The notes: generated by a model from the sequence alone, not told the origin. DNA of 19,367 nt from Acidimicrobiales bacterium (GCA_020631315.1 JAHDHM010000012.1:1-19367); one strand, 5' to 3'; positions 1-6,887 are shown, numbered from the stretch's first letter. Translations and numbers: made by a program.

Positions 1-576
1 CACCTTCACCGGATCGAGTCCGGCGCCGTCGACGCGACCGGCCTCGCCAGTCAGGCAGCGGTCGCCGGCGCCGACACCTGGATCGTGCTGAGCGGCTCCT
101 CCAGCTGCACTGCCCTCGCACAGTCGCACGCGTCCTTCGGCTCCACCGCTCCGGTCATCTGGGGCGAGAACTGCGCCGTCGACGGCATCCGGGACCAGGT
201 CGCCGCCCAGGTGAGTGAATCCTGGTTCGGTGTCGAGATCGTCGAGTCCTGGCTGCTGCCGGTCGTGAGCTCCGACCTGCGCGGTGCCTACGAACTCGCG
301 GCGCTCGGGCTGGCACAGGTCGCGCCAGAGCTCGCTGACGATCCACTGGCTCATCGTGGCTGGGTCACCGGTCTCCACGTCGTGGATCTGCTCCAGACGT
401 CCGGGGCGAACGCCCAGTCGGCCCGACTGTCGCGGTTGCCACACCCGATGTCGGCCGGCGAGCTCGACTGCAACACGGCGCCGGTCTGCGCGAGCGACGT
501 CATGGTCGTCGAGTTCCGCGGCGGCGCAGTGTCAGGGGCGCCTCGGCTCGTCAACGGTCTCGCTCGGATCGCCTGA
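1..576 (+). CDS. Probable substrate-binding protein, periplasmic binding protein type 1 fold (3' part only)
   Basis: The reading frame is open from the first base of the window and ends at TGA 574-576, so only the last 191 residues are seen and the true start lies upstream. The visible part alternates helix/strand-like segments: AVAGADTWIVLSGSS near residue 22, TAPVIWGENC near 52, GWVTGLHVVDLL near 119, and a C-terminal stretch with paired cysteines (DCNTAPVCASDVMVVEFR). This resembles the C-terminal lobe of branched-chain amino acid or urea-type ABC substrate-binding proteins, where a late helix is followed by a final strand. Such proteins are exported and deliver a ligand to an ABC permease; no permease genes are visible here. 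The assignment rests on fold-like patterns, not a decisive motif; it could be another secreted two-lobed protein. The next gene starts 22 bases after the stop and has its own -10 box. Confidence 0.5.
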   Translation, partial: HLHRIESGAVDATGLASQAAVAGADTWIVLSGSSSCTALAQSHASFGSTAPVIWGENCAVDGIRDQVAAQVSESWFGVEIVESWLLPVVSSDLRGAYELAALGLAQVAPELADDPLAHRGWVTGLHVVDLLQTSGANAQSARLSRLPHPMSAGELDCNTAPVCASDVMVVEFRGGAVSGAPRLVNGLARIA

Positions 577-585
577 CCCTGCCGT

Positions 586-591
586 TAGCCT
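586..591 (+). promoter_or_regulatory. Candidate -10 box (TAGCCT) for a leaderless HAD phosphatase mRNA
   Basis: TAGCCT matches the actinobacterial TANNNT -10 consensus. It is followed by 7 bases and then ATG at 599, the spacing expected if transcription begins at the start codon. No purine-rich ribosome binding site precedes the ATG. No clear -35 element is visible. Confidence 0.45.
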
Positions 592-598
592 CCGGCGG

Positions 599-1402
599 AT
601 GTTCGTCGGGCTCATCGCACTGGATTTCGACGGCACGCTGCTGCGGTCCGACCGGTCGGTCTCCGACCGGACACGTCGAGCGCTTGCCGCCGCCGTCGAG
701 GCGGGCTGGCTCGTCGTCGGCGCCACGGGGCGTCCTCGGATGATCGCCGAACCGGTCGTGGCCGAGGTGCCGGCGATGTCGCACCTCGTCTGTCTCAACG
801 GCACGCAGACGGTCGATGCCCGTTCCGGGCAGATCATCGCCGACCAACTGATGGCGCTCGAGGACGCGCTCGAGGCGGCTGAGACCGCGCGACGGTCGGC
901 TCCCCGCGTCGGCTTGGCCATCGACCTGCAGGACGGCTCGCAGGTCTGGGAGGCCGGTTTCGCGGATCGAGTACCGACGGCACCGTTCGGTGAGCCGAGT
1001 GCCGACGCGCTGCGCGAGCTGAGCACCTCACCGGCGCCGGTTCGCAAGGTGCTCGCGTTCAGCGACGCGGTCGCCACGTCGGAGCTGGAAGTCGCGGTGT
1101 CGGCGTCGCTGGGTGACCGTTTCGGCGTCGCGCACGCCGGCCTCGAGTTCATCGAGATCGGGCGCCCCGGCGTGTCGAAGGCGTCGGCGCTGGACGCGCT
1201 CGCCCGGGCGCACGGCCTCACCTCGGCTGACTGCGTCGCGTTCGGCGACGCGGTCAACGATCACGAGATGCTGCGGTGGGCCGGTGTCGGGGTGGCCATG
1301 GGCAACGCCGACGACGTCACCCGGTCCATCGCCGACGTCGTGACCGCGCCCAACGACGACGACGGCATCGCCGTGTGGATCGAGGCCGCCCTCGCTCCGT
1401 AG
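599..1402 (+). CDS. HAD superfamily phosphatase, Cof/IIB type
   Basis: This 267-residue protein carries all four HAD motifs. Motif I is ALDFDGTLL at residues 7-15, with nucleophile Asp9 and acid/base Asp11. Motif II is the Thr in VVGATGRP near residue 48. The motif III lysine is in PGVSKASAL, and motif IV is AFGDAVNDHEML followed by GVGVAMGNA. A large cap lies between motifs II and III, as in IIB (Cof/YbiV-like) enzymes. These cytosolic Mg-dependent phosphatases act on sugar phosphates, FMN/PLP or similar small phosphates; the substrate cannot be told from sequence. The open frame extends upstream to 284, but ATG 599 is preferred: the protein then begins just before motif I and the ATG sits 7 bases after a TANNNT box. 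It converges on the LOG-family gene, separated by a repeat and hairpin. Confidence 0.9.
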   Translation: MFVGLIALDFDGTLLRSDRSVSDRTRRALAAAVEAGWLVVGATGRPRMIAEPVVAEVPAMSHLVCLNGTQTVDARSGQIIADQLMALEDALEAAETARRSAPRVGLAIDLQDGSQVWEAGFADRVPTAPFGEPSADALRELSTSPAPVRKVLAFSDAVATSELEVAVSASLGDRFGVAHAGLEFIEIGRPGVSKASALDALARAHGLTSADCVAFGDAVNDHEMLRWAGVGVAMGNADDVTRSIADVVTAPNDDDGIAVWIEAALAP

Positions 1403-1406
1403 CTCC

Positions 1407-1445
1407 CAGTCGATCGCGTCAGTCGGTCGCGCCAGTCGGTCACGT
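1407..1445. repeat. Three tandem 13-bp repeats between convergent genes
   Basis: Three adjacent 13-bp units read cagtcgatcgcgt, cagtcggtcgcgc and cagtcggtcacgt; a more degenerate fourth may follow. They begin 5 bases after the HAD stop codon and lie in the 64-bp gap between two converging genes. Function unknown; slippage is a plausible origin. Confidence 0.7.
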
Positions 1446-1447
1446 CC

Positions 1448-1466
1448 GCCGGCTGCGTCGGCCGGC
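1448..1466. terminator. Hairpin abutting the LOG-gene stop, possible bidirectional terminator
   Basis: GCCGGC (1448-1453), a 7-base spacer, then GCCGGC (1461-1466) can form a 6-bp all-GC stem. It ends exactly where the minus-strand stop codon of the LOG gene begins (1467-1469) and lies downstream of the HAD gene on the plus strand. There is no U-tract, so termination is inferred from position and symmetry only. Confidence 0.35.
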
Positions 1467-2582
1467 TCAGCGGGTGTGTTCGAGGATCGCGGCGACGGCG
1501 ACGTCCTCGTCGTCGGTGACGGTGACGAGGTCGAGCCATCGGCGGGTGCCGCCGACGGACCGCAGCACGTCGAGCACGGGGATCTCGTTCGTCCAGAACT
1601 CGACACCGAGGAAGACCATCGGGCTGGGAGGACCGACCGTCTCGTAGTGGTTCTGGGTCGCGTCCTGGAAGATCTCCTGGACCGTTCCCGCGGACCCGGG
1701 CGTGAACACGATCCCCTGCGTGGCGACGGTCAGCAGCCCGGCCTCCCGCACGCTGTTGTCGAAGTACTTCGCCACGTGGCTGGCGAAGGCGTTGGGCGGC
1801 TCGTGGCCATACAGCCAGGTCGGGATCCCGATGCTCATCGGCACGGCCGCAGGCGAGGGCCATCGGTCGCGCACCCGGAATGCCGCCGCCAGCCACGGCT
1901 CGGCGGGTTCGAAGTACGGCGCTTCGGCCAGGAGCGTGACTGCCTCGGCCAGTGCGTCGTCGTCGTGCGGAGCGAGCCATGGGCCGAGATGTGCGGCCTC
2001 CATGGCACCGGGGCCGCCACCCGAGGCGATGACGACGCCGTCACGGGCGAGCGTCCTGGCGATACGTGCGACGGCAGCGAATCCCGGATCGGTGCGCGAC
2101 AGGCCGTGCCCGCCCATGACCGCGGCCACGCGTCGTCCGGCGACGAGATCGTCCAAGGCGTCGGTGATGCCGTGATCGTGCAGGCGGCGAGCCAGGGTCT
2201 CGACGACGTCGGCTCCCGTGACGCGTCCCGTGTCGACCCAGTGGCGGTAGACCCTGGCATCCAGGGTGTCGGCATAGCTCGCCGGCGCGTCGGGGTCGAA
2301 GCCGTCGTACAGCTCCTCGACCGTGTACACGCACCTGCGTCCCGTTCGATACGGGAGGCCCGGCATCGGGGGCATGACCAGCGCGCCACACGCGACGGCG
2401 TGCTCGAGCAGCGCGGGCGGCATGGGGCAGCCGATGAACGTCGCTGAGCCGAGATCGGTCTCGGCGAGTCGTTCGGCGGCAGGGGAGAGGTCGACGCCCT
2501 GGACGACGCCGTCGAAGCGACCGCCCCGGTCGAGCGCCGCGTTGACCTCGTCGATGAGGTGGATCTCCTCGAGTCTCGTCAC
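1467..2582 (-). CDS. LOG-family Rossmann nucleotide-binding protein with N-terminal extension
   Basis: This 371-residue protein has a C-terminal lysine-decarboxylase-like/LOG fold: VMGGHG at residues 155-160, SGGGPGAMEAA at 187-197, and PGSAGTVQE at 295-303 in place of the usual PGGxGTxxE. LOG enzymes hydrolyse nucleotide monophosphates to a free base and ribose 5-phosphate; PpnN is a bacterial relative. The first 150 or so residues (including IGCPMPP and VMPPMPGLPY) form a separate region that I recall in actinobacterial LOG-like proteins of about 370 residues, whose role I do not know. The start is GTG 2580-2582, which overlaps the TGA of the DUF952 gene by four bases (GTGA). A longer open frame to 2723 would run through DUF952 and is unlikely. 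It is the last gene of a three-gene minus-strand operon. Activity on a specific nucleotide is not established. Confidence 0.85.
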   Translation of the reverse strand: MTRLEEIHLIDEVNAALDRGGRFDGVVQGVDLSPAAERLAETDLGSATFIGCPMPPALLEHAVACGALVMPPMPGLPYRTGRRCVYTVEELYDGFDPDAPASYADTLDARVYRHWVDTGRVTGADVVETLARRLHDHGITDALDDLVAGRRVAAVMGGHGLSRTDPGFAAVARIARTLARDGVVIASGGGPGAMEAAHLGPWLAPHDDDALAEAVTLLAEAPYFEPAEPWLAAAFRVRDRWPSPAAVPMSIGIPTWLYGHEPPNAFASHVAKYFDNSVREAGLLTVATQGIVFTPGSAGTVQEIFQDATQNHYETVGPPSPMVFLGVEFWTNEIPVLDVLRSVGGTRRWLDLVTVTDDEDVAVAAILEHTR

Positions 2583-2929
2583 GAACCGGAGCGTATTGCC
2601 GAGAGTGTCTCGGACCGCACGGTCGGATCGTCGTCCCAGGCGTGCGTCGCGACGACGGACTCGACCGGGATCGGCGTGTAGGAGTGCGGGAACTCCTGGC
2701 CGACGGACGGAGCGAGCTCCCATCGCAGGTCCGGAAGCGACGCCGGCTCGACCTCGAGCAGGATGAGGCCGTCGACGCCGGCGTAGTGCCGCTCGGTTGT
2801 CGGCCCCACCTGGTCGGCAGTCGAGAGGTGGATGAAGCCCTCGGACGCGAGCGACGGGTGCTCGTAGGCCCCGACGGCCTGCGCGTCAGCCCAGGCGGTC
2901 GGTGTCGTGATGTGGAAGATCGTGGTCAT
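2579..2929 (-). CDS. DUF952 family protein
   Basis: A 116-residue protein matching the DUF952 pattern along its whole length: an early IFHITTPTAW, then GFIHLSTADQV near residues 31-41, a central ILLEVEP strand, and FPHSYTPIPVESVV near residues 80-93. The conserved His residues and FPH-Y motif define this family. From memory, DUF952 is grouped with the ADP-ribosyltransferase-like fold (the clan containing KptA and DarT), but catalysis has not, to my knowledge, been shown for it. Start ATG 2927-2929 lies within the last 44 bases of the upstream cupin-like gene, and its stop overlaps the LOG gene start, so all three are probably translated as a coupled unit. Function unknown; a nucleotide- or NAD-related role is only a guess from fold and neighbours. 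Confidence 0.85.
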   Translation of the reverse strand: MTTIFHITTPTAWADAQAVGAYEHPSLASEGFIHLSTADQVGPTTERHYAGVDGLILLEVEPASLPDLRWELAPSVGQEFPHSYTPIPVESVVATHAWDDDPTVRSETLSAIRSGS

Positions 2930-3449
2930 CGAGCCATGGTGCCTGCTCGGCGGCGCGGCCCGGGGCCACGACGTGTCCGATCAGCTCGGTCATCACACGA
3001 CGTCGGGATCCGCGCGCGTGCCACCAGCCGAGCACGTGCCAGCCGTCCTCGTCCTGCTCGACGACGACGTCGTGGCCGCGCGGGACGAACAGTACGTCGC
3101 CGGCGGCGAGGCGCACCGACTCGGGCTCGCGGCCCATCACGGTGCGCACCTCGTCGAGGGTCGAGCAGTCAGCGACCGTCGGCCGACCGCGCCGAGTGGG
3201 CACCCGCCGTCGCTCGACCACGGCCACCGTGGAGGTGCCTCGGACCTGTCGCACGGCAAGGTGATGTCGAACCCTGGACGACGCGTCACCGCTCATGGGG
3301 CCTCTGGGCACGCCGGTGAGCCGGTCGAGCCGGGCGTCGAGGTCCATCGCCCAGTCATCCGCCACACCTCGACTGACGACAGGACGACGCCAGGCAGCAC
3401 TCGCGGTGACGAAGTCGTCCAATGAAGGACGCCGCACTTCTTCGATCAC
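2886..3449 (-). CDS. Cupin/JmjC-like small protein
   Basis: This 187-residue protein resembles the cupin core of JmjC/Cupin_4 hydroxylases. The N-terminal RRPSLDDFV...RPVVSRG resembles the usual 'fl.yw..rPvvi.g' opening. RHHLAVRQVRG aligns with the strand that often reads 'D.fvlQveG', and VRLAAGDVLFVPRG followed by WHVLGW matches the typical 'l.pGDvLYlPrg..H' segment. The canonical iron ligands (HxD and a later His) are not evident, so it may be a non-catalytic cupin. The start is moved to GTG 3447-3449: a TANNNT box (TAGGGT on the minus strand, 3457-3462) ends 7 bases before it, whereas the upstream GTG at 3458 overlaps that box. It heads the operon with DUF952 and LOG, overlapping DUF952 by 44 bases. 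Family assignment is moderate; function unknown. Confidence 0.65.
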   Translation of the reverse strand: MIEEVRRPSLDDFVTASAAWRRPVVSRGVADDWAMDLDARLDRLTGVPRGPMSGDASSRVRHHLAVRQVRGTSTVAVVERRRVPTRRGRPTVADCSTLDEVRTVMGREPESVRLAAGDVLFVPRGHDVVVEQDEDGWHVLGWWHARGSRRRVMTELIGHVVAPGRAAEQAPWLDDHDLPHHDTDRLG

Positions 3450-3456
3450 TCGCCGC

Positions 3457-3462
3457 ACCCTA
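3457..3462 (-). promoter_or_regulatory. Candidate -10 box (TAGGGT) for the cupin-DUF952-LOG operon
   Basis: Read on the minus strand, TAGGGT is followed by seven bases and GTG at 3449, giving the leaderless spacing seen at other genes in the window. It overlaps the alternative GTG at 3458, which argues against that start. No convincing -35 box is visible. Confidence 0.4.
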
Positions 3463-3517
3463 TTTCACGCAGAGTGGTCGCGCCACCCGCTGGCGTCACG
3501 GCTGACGCCGTCGCCTC

Positions 3518-3523
3518 TACCAT
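3518..3523 (+). promoter_or_regulatory. Candidate -10 box (TACCAT) for the lipoprotein gene
   Basis: TACCAT lies 9 bases before ATG 3533 in the 83-bp divergent gap shared with the cupin operon. No ribosome binding site precedes the ATG, so the transcript is probably leaderless or nearly so. No -35 box was recognised. Confidence 0.35.
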
Positions 3524-3532
3524 TGGCGCGCG

Positions 3533-4021
3533 ATGCCGTTCGAGAACACTGCCGACGTGATGGCGCCACTGTCTCCTCGTCGGGGTCGTGTCGCGGCGTG
3601 GTGCGTCGGCGTCGCCGTCGTGCTCGCCGGCTGTACCGGCGGTGGGGATGGCGATGCTGCCTCGTTGTGTCAGCGCTCGAACGAACTGCTCGACACCGTC
3701 GCATCGATCAACGGTGGGGAGGAACTTCCCGAGCCGATTGAACTGCGTGAACTGGTCACCGGGGTCGTGGACCTGGCCGGCGGCCTCGACGACGACGTCC
3801 GGGGCGCGGACGAGTCACTCGCAGCGGCGTTCCGCACCGTCGAGATCGCCGGTCTCGAGTACCAGCGCAGCGTGGAACCGTACGGCTACGACCTGCTGGC
3901 GGCGCGCACCCAGGGCAGTACCGACGACGACGAGCGCCTGTACAGCTTCGAGCACGCGACCAGCGTGGCCGCATTGGATCAGGTCAGCGCAGCCGCCGAA
4001 GGCTGGTGCGCGGACGGGTGA
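3533..4021 (+). CDS. Small predicted lipoprotein of unknown function
   Basis: A 162-residue exported protein. An arginine-containing N-region (SPRRGR) is followed by a hydrophobic stretch (VAAWCVGVAVVLAGC) ending in a lipobox LAGC, with the lipidated Cys at residue 34, then a Gly/Asp-rich flexible tether (TGGGDGD). The mature domain is acidic and apparently helical, with two further cysteines: one early (SLCQRS) and one at the C-terminus (EGWCADG). They could form a disulfide. I recognise no domain family. The upstream ATG is used because of the -10 box 9 bases ahead; an internal ATG at codon 10 would also give a good signal peptide. It is transcribed alone, divergent from the cupin operon and convergent with the TetR gene. 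The lipoprotein call is strong; the function is unknown. Confidence 0.8.
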   Translation: MPFENTADVMAPLSPRRGRVAAWCVGVAVVLAGCTGGGDGDAASLCQRSNELLDTVASINGGEELPEPIELRELVTGVVDLAGGLDDDVRGADESLAAAFRTVEIAGLEYQRSVEPYGYDLLAARTQGSTDDDERLYSFEHATSVAALDQVSAAAEGWCADG

Positions 4022-4031
4022 GCTGCGGGCG

Positions 4032-4071
4032 CCTGAGCTGACGACCGCTGCGCTGCTGCTGAGTGCTCAGG
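4032..4071. terminator. Inverted repeat between convergent lipoprotein and TetR genes
   Basis: CCTGAGC (4032-4038) pairs with GCTCAGG (4065-4071) across 26 bases, and a compact CTGAG-TG-CTCAG near-palindrome lies at 4059-4070 over the TetR stop codon. Location between two converging stops suggests a bidirectional terminator, but there is no U-tract. Confidence 0.3.
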
Positions 4072-4777
4072 ATTCGAGCAGTCCGGCGGCGACGGCACCC
4101 GTTGCGCGCAGCTCGCCCATGAAGTCCTCGTCGTCGGTCAGTTCGATCGTGGCATCCGGCCAGTCCGTACGGACCGCGATGGCGACACAGAACTCCACGT
4201 AGGGCGTCGCGTCGTCGTCGGTGACCAGCAGTGCGCCACACATGGTGCGCACCGCCGTCTCGATCCGACCTTCGAGGGGACCGTCGAACCCGTCCGTGGA
4301 GAGGTGCCGGATCAATCCGCGCAACACGCTCTGGAACACCTCGACGGTCCAGCTGATCTTGCCCTCGTCGCCGACGCCGCCGTCTCGCAGCAGCGCGGTC
4401 ACGAACGCGGTGCTGTTCGGCGTCGGCCACTTCTGTGCGTCGACGAGGGCGCGGATCGCAGTGATCCACGGAGGATCTGCCGCGGCACGTTGGACGAGCA
4501 ACGTGCTCACCACCGACGCCCAGCGCAGGAGATCATCCGACGAGCCGACCGCCTCGAGGGTGACGCGCCGCATCATCGCCGCTTCGAGCTCGGCGAGCGC
4601 TTCGACACCGGCCGACTTGTCGTCGAAGTGGTTGTAGAACGTGCCGAGCGCGACGTCGGCTCGTTCGGTCACGTCGTGGACGACCATGTCGTCCACGCTC
4701 GACTTCGACAGTTCGCTCCGCATCGCGGCGAGCAGGGAGGCCCTGGTCCGCAATCGTCGTCGCTGTGATCTGTTCAT
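4067..4777 (-). CDS. TetR family transcriptional regulator
   Basis: This 236-residue protein has the classic TetR N-terminal DNA-binding domain: a basic start (NRSQRRRLRTRASLL), then a helix-turn-helix at about residues 33-52 with VHDVTERADVALGTFYNHFDDKSA-like spacing, including the diagnostic GTFYNHF recognition segment. The C-terminal two-thirds is a variable helical ligand-binding/dimerisation domain with no recognisable ligand type. ATG 4775-4777 is supported by GGAAGG 8 bases upstream. It follows the ABC exporter genes on the same strand after a 135-bp gap containing palindromes, so it is probably its own transcription unit. Regulation of the neighbouring ABC genes, or of itself through the inverted repeat at its start, is possible but not shown. 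Confidence 0.9.
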   Translation of the reverse strand: MNRSQRRRLRTRASLLAAMRSELSKSSVDDMVVHDVTERADVALGTFYNHFDDKSAGVEALAELEAAMMRRVTLEAVGSSDDLLRWASVVSTLLVQRAAADPPWITAIRALVDAQKWPTPNSTAFVTALLRDGGVGDEGKISWTVEVFQSVLRGLIRHLSTDGFDGPLEGRIETAVRTMCGALLVTDDDATPYVEFCVAIAVRTDWPDATIELTDDEDFMGELRATGAVAAGLLES

Positions 4778-4788
4778 GAGGGTTGCCT

Positions 4789-4801
4789 TCCACCGAGTGG
4801 A
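4789..4801. promoter_or_regulatory. Inverted repeat at the TetR ribosome binding site, candidate operator
   Basis: TCCAC-CGA-GTGGA is an interrupted perfect inverted repeat with 5-bp arms, 12-24 bases upstream of the TetR start and overlapping its Shine-Dalgarno region. TetR proteins often autoregulate through such sites. Short arms make this a weak call. Confidence 0.3.
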
Positions 4802-4867
4802 CCCTTTGGTATCGCATCGTCGAACTCGGACACGATGATCTCTGGCTGCACAGTTGGCGCCACGCGC

Positions 4868-4895
4868 AGTGCTGAGGATCTGCTCAGCGCTGAGC
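4868..4895. terminator. Perfect 14-bp palindrome and overlapping hairpin downstream of the ABC operon
   Basis: GCTCAGCGCTGAGC (4882-4895) is a perfect palindrome. Its left half also pairs with AGTGCTGAG (4868-4876) across a 6-base loop, giving a 9-bp stem with one G-T pair. It lies 18 bases past the stop of the second ABC gene and about 105 bases upstream of the TetR start, so it could be a terminator or an operator. No U-tract is present. Confidence 0.4.
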
Positions 4896-4912
4896 GACCG
4901 GTCAGGACGCGG

Positions 4913-6862
4913 TCAGCTCGCCGGAGGCTCGTCGGCTGTTGCATGCGGTGTCTGGTCGAGATGAGCCGACCAGGTCGCGAACATCTCGGCGTAGCGGCCG
5001 CCACGGGCGACGAGCTCGTCGTGTGACCCCAGCTCGACGATGCCGCCGTCGGCGACCACGCCGATCCGGTCTGCCTTTCGGGCGGTGGCGAGACGATGGG
5101 CGATGATCACCGCAGTCCGTCCCTCGAGCAGCACGTCGAGCGCCGCCTCGATCCGTGCCTCGGAACGTAGGTCCAGTGACGAGGTCGCCTCGTCGAGGAC
5201 GAGCACCCGTGGTCGGGCCAGGAAGGCTCTGGCGAGGGCGAGGAGCTGGCGCTCGCCTGCCGACAGCGACGTGCCGCGTTCGTGGACCAAGGTGTCGATG
5301 CCGTCGGGGAGCTGGTCGACCAACTCGTCGAGCCCGACGAGTTCGACGGCTTCGCGCAGTTGCTCGTCCGTGGCGTCCGGGTCGGCGAACGTGAGGTTGT
5401 CGCGGATCGTGCCGCCGAAGAGGAACGGCTCCTGGGGCACGACCCCGAGCTGCGCCCGCAGCGACCGAAGCGTGACGTCGCGGAGGTCGTGGCCGTCGAT
5501 CGACACCGAGCCCTCGGTCGGATCGTGGAAGCGGGTCACCAGCTTGGCGATGGTGGACTTGCCCGCTCCGGTCGGTCCCACGAGGGCGAGGGTCTCGCCG
5601 GCGGCGATGTCGAGCGACACGTCGGACAGCACGTCGGGCCCGTCGCCGTAGGCGAACGTGACGTCACGCAGTTCGATCGCACCCTCGATCGGCGGCAGCG
5701 TGTCGGCGTCGTCGGCCTCGCGCACGCTGGGGACGGTCGTGACGACGTCCGACAGCTTGCGGAGCGCCGACGTACCCGATTGGTAGGTGTTGTAGAGCTG
5801 GACCAACTGCTGGATCGGCGCGAAGAACACGGTGACGTAGAGCACGAACGCGGCCAGTTCGCCCAGCTCGAGTCGCCCGTCGAGCACGGCGCGACCACCG
5901 ATGAGCAGCACCAGGGCCTGTGCCACGACGCCGATCGCCTCGGACGACGGTCCGTAGATGGCGCCGACCTTCGAGGTGTAGAGGTTGGCATCGCGATAGT
6001 CGCCGACGATCGAACGATGCAGGTCGGTGTTGCGCCGACGCCGGTTCATGGCCGTGACCACGCGCACACCCGCCAGGTTCTCGGACAGGTCGGCGAGCAC
6101 GGCGGCGATCCGATCGCGGACTCGGTCGTACCCGCGCTCGCTGGCGCCGCGGAACCACCATGTGGCGAGGCTGAGTGGCGGGACGACGACGACCACGACG
6201 AGCAACGCCAGCTGCGGGTCGTAGACGAACAACACGGCCGTCACCACGATCAGGGTCAGGCCCTGGATCAGCAGGTTCGTGAAGCCCTCGTTGACCAGCT
6301 GCGTCAGGGCATCGACGTCGCTGGTCATCCGGCTGAGGAGCACGCCGGCCTTCTCGTCGGTGTACCAGTCGAGCGAGAGGCGCTGGAAGTGGCTGAAGAC
6401 CCGAATCCTCAGGCGGTACATGACCCGCTCGCCGAGCGTCGAGGTCCACAGGATCCTCAGACGGTTCACCACCGCGTTCGCCACGACGACGCCGAAGAAG
6501 ACAGCGACGACGGCCAGCAGTGTCCCTCGGTCGCCCTCACGGATGCCGCGGTCGATTGCGATCTGGGTGAGCGCAGGACCCGCCTGCATGGTGATCGTCT
6601 CGATGACGAGGAGCAGCACGGCGCCGGTCAGCGCGAGCCAGTGTCCGGCGAACAGGCTGCGCAGCGTCAGGGGACTGTCGGCGACTTCGGTGGGATCGAA
6701 GACGACGTCGGGTTCGGGATGGTCGGGCTCGTGTGCGAGTACTGCATCGGCCTTGGCCTTCAGCTCGCTCGGCACCCCGGCGAAGGGGAGGCCGGCTGCC
6801 GCCGACGACTGCGCTCCGCCCGGTCCTGCGAACGGCGAGCCGGGTGGCGGACCCATTCCCAT
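4913..6862 (-). CDS. ABC exporter half-transporter, catalytic-site subunit (heterodimer partner B)
   Basis: With the start at ATG 6860-6862 this is 649 residues: a Gly/Pro-rich cytoplasmic N-terminus of about 60 residues, a six-helix type IV exporter membrane domain (about 65-380), and an ATPase domain. The ATPase has Walker A GPTGAGKST (429-437), Q-loop VPQEPFLF, signature LSAGERQ (533-539), Walker B VLVLDE with catalytic Glu (553-558) and H-loop IIAHRL. The signature departs from LSGGQ, while the other subunit keeps LSGGQ but has a degenerate Walker B, as expected for a heterodimer with one consensus ATP site. Exporters of this type extrude drugs, lipids or peptides; the substrate is unknown. 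An in-frame ATG at 6895 would overlap the upstream gene by 17 bases. The ATG at 6862 is preferred because it is part of a TGATG coupling created by a 17-bp duplication. Confidence 0.9.
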   Translation of the reverse strand: MGMGPPPGSPFAGPGGAQSSAAAGLPFAGVPSELKAKADAVLAHEPDHPEPDVVFDPTEVADSPLTLRSLFAGHWLALTGAVLLLVIETITMQAGPALTQIAIDRGIREGDRGTLLAVVAVFFGVVVANAVVNRLRILWTSTLGERVMYRLRIRVFSHFQRLSLDWYTDEKAGVLLSRMTSDVDALTQLVNEGFTNLLIQGLTLIVVTAVLFVYDPQLALLVVVVVVPPLSLATWWFRGASERGYDRVRDRIAAVLADLSENLAGVRVVTAMNRRRRNTDLHRSIVGDYRDANLYTSKVGAIYGPSSEAIGVVAQALVLLIGGRAVLDGRLELGELAAFVLYVTVFFAPIQQLVQLYNTYQSGTSALRKLSDVVTTVPSVREADDADTLPPIEGAIELRDVTFAYGDGPDVLSDVSLDIAAGETLALVGPTGAGKSTIAKLVTRFHDPTEGSVSIDGHDLRDVTLRSLRAQLGVVPQEPFLFGGTIRDNLTFADPDATDEQLREAVELVGLDELVDQLPDGIDTLVHERGTSLSAGERQLLALARAFLARPRVLVLDEATSSLDLRSEARIEAALDVLLEGRTAVIIAHRLATARKADRIGVVADGGIVELGSHDELVARGGRYAEMFATWSAHLDQTPHATADEPPAS

Positions 6863-6887
6863 CAGAGCACCGTTCCCATCAGAGCAC
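6856..6887. repeat. 17-bp tandem duplication at the ABC gene junction
   Basis: The 15-base string ttcccatcagagcac occurs at 6856-6870 and again at 6873-6887, a period of 17. Each copy carries, on the minus strand, the sequence CTCTGATGGGAA: a stop codon overlapping an ATG. The duplication thus copied the translational junction between the two ABC genes. Confidence 0.85.
6862..6879 (-). other. Five-codon minicistron (MGTVL-stop) bridging the two ABC genes
   Basis: The stop of the first ABC gene (TGA, 6879-6881) overlaps an ATG (6877-6879). This opens ATG GGA ACG GTG CTC TGA, whose stop (6862-6864) in turn overlaps the ATG of the second ABC gene (6860-6862). Both overlaps are TGATG. Terminating ribosomes could re-initiate twice and so keep the two subunits translationally coupled. 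Translation of the minicistron is inferred. Confidence 0.4.

Noticed and set aside
284..598. Upstream extension of the HAD gene frame
   Set aside because: The extra 105 residues overlap the substrate-binding protein in another frame and are Arg/Ser-rich. The HAD domain begins at ATG 599 behind a -10 box.
4778..4912. Riboswitch or small RNA in the largest exporter/TetR gap
   Set aside because: Palindromes are present but no known riboswitch core was recognised, and the gap is only 135 bases.
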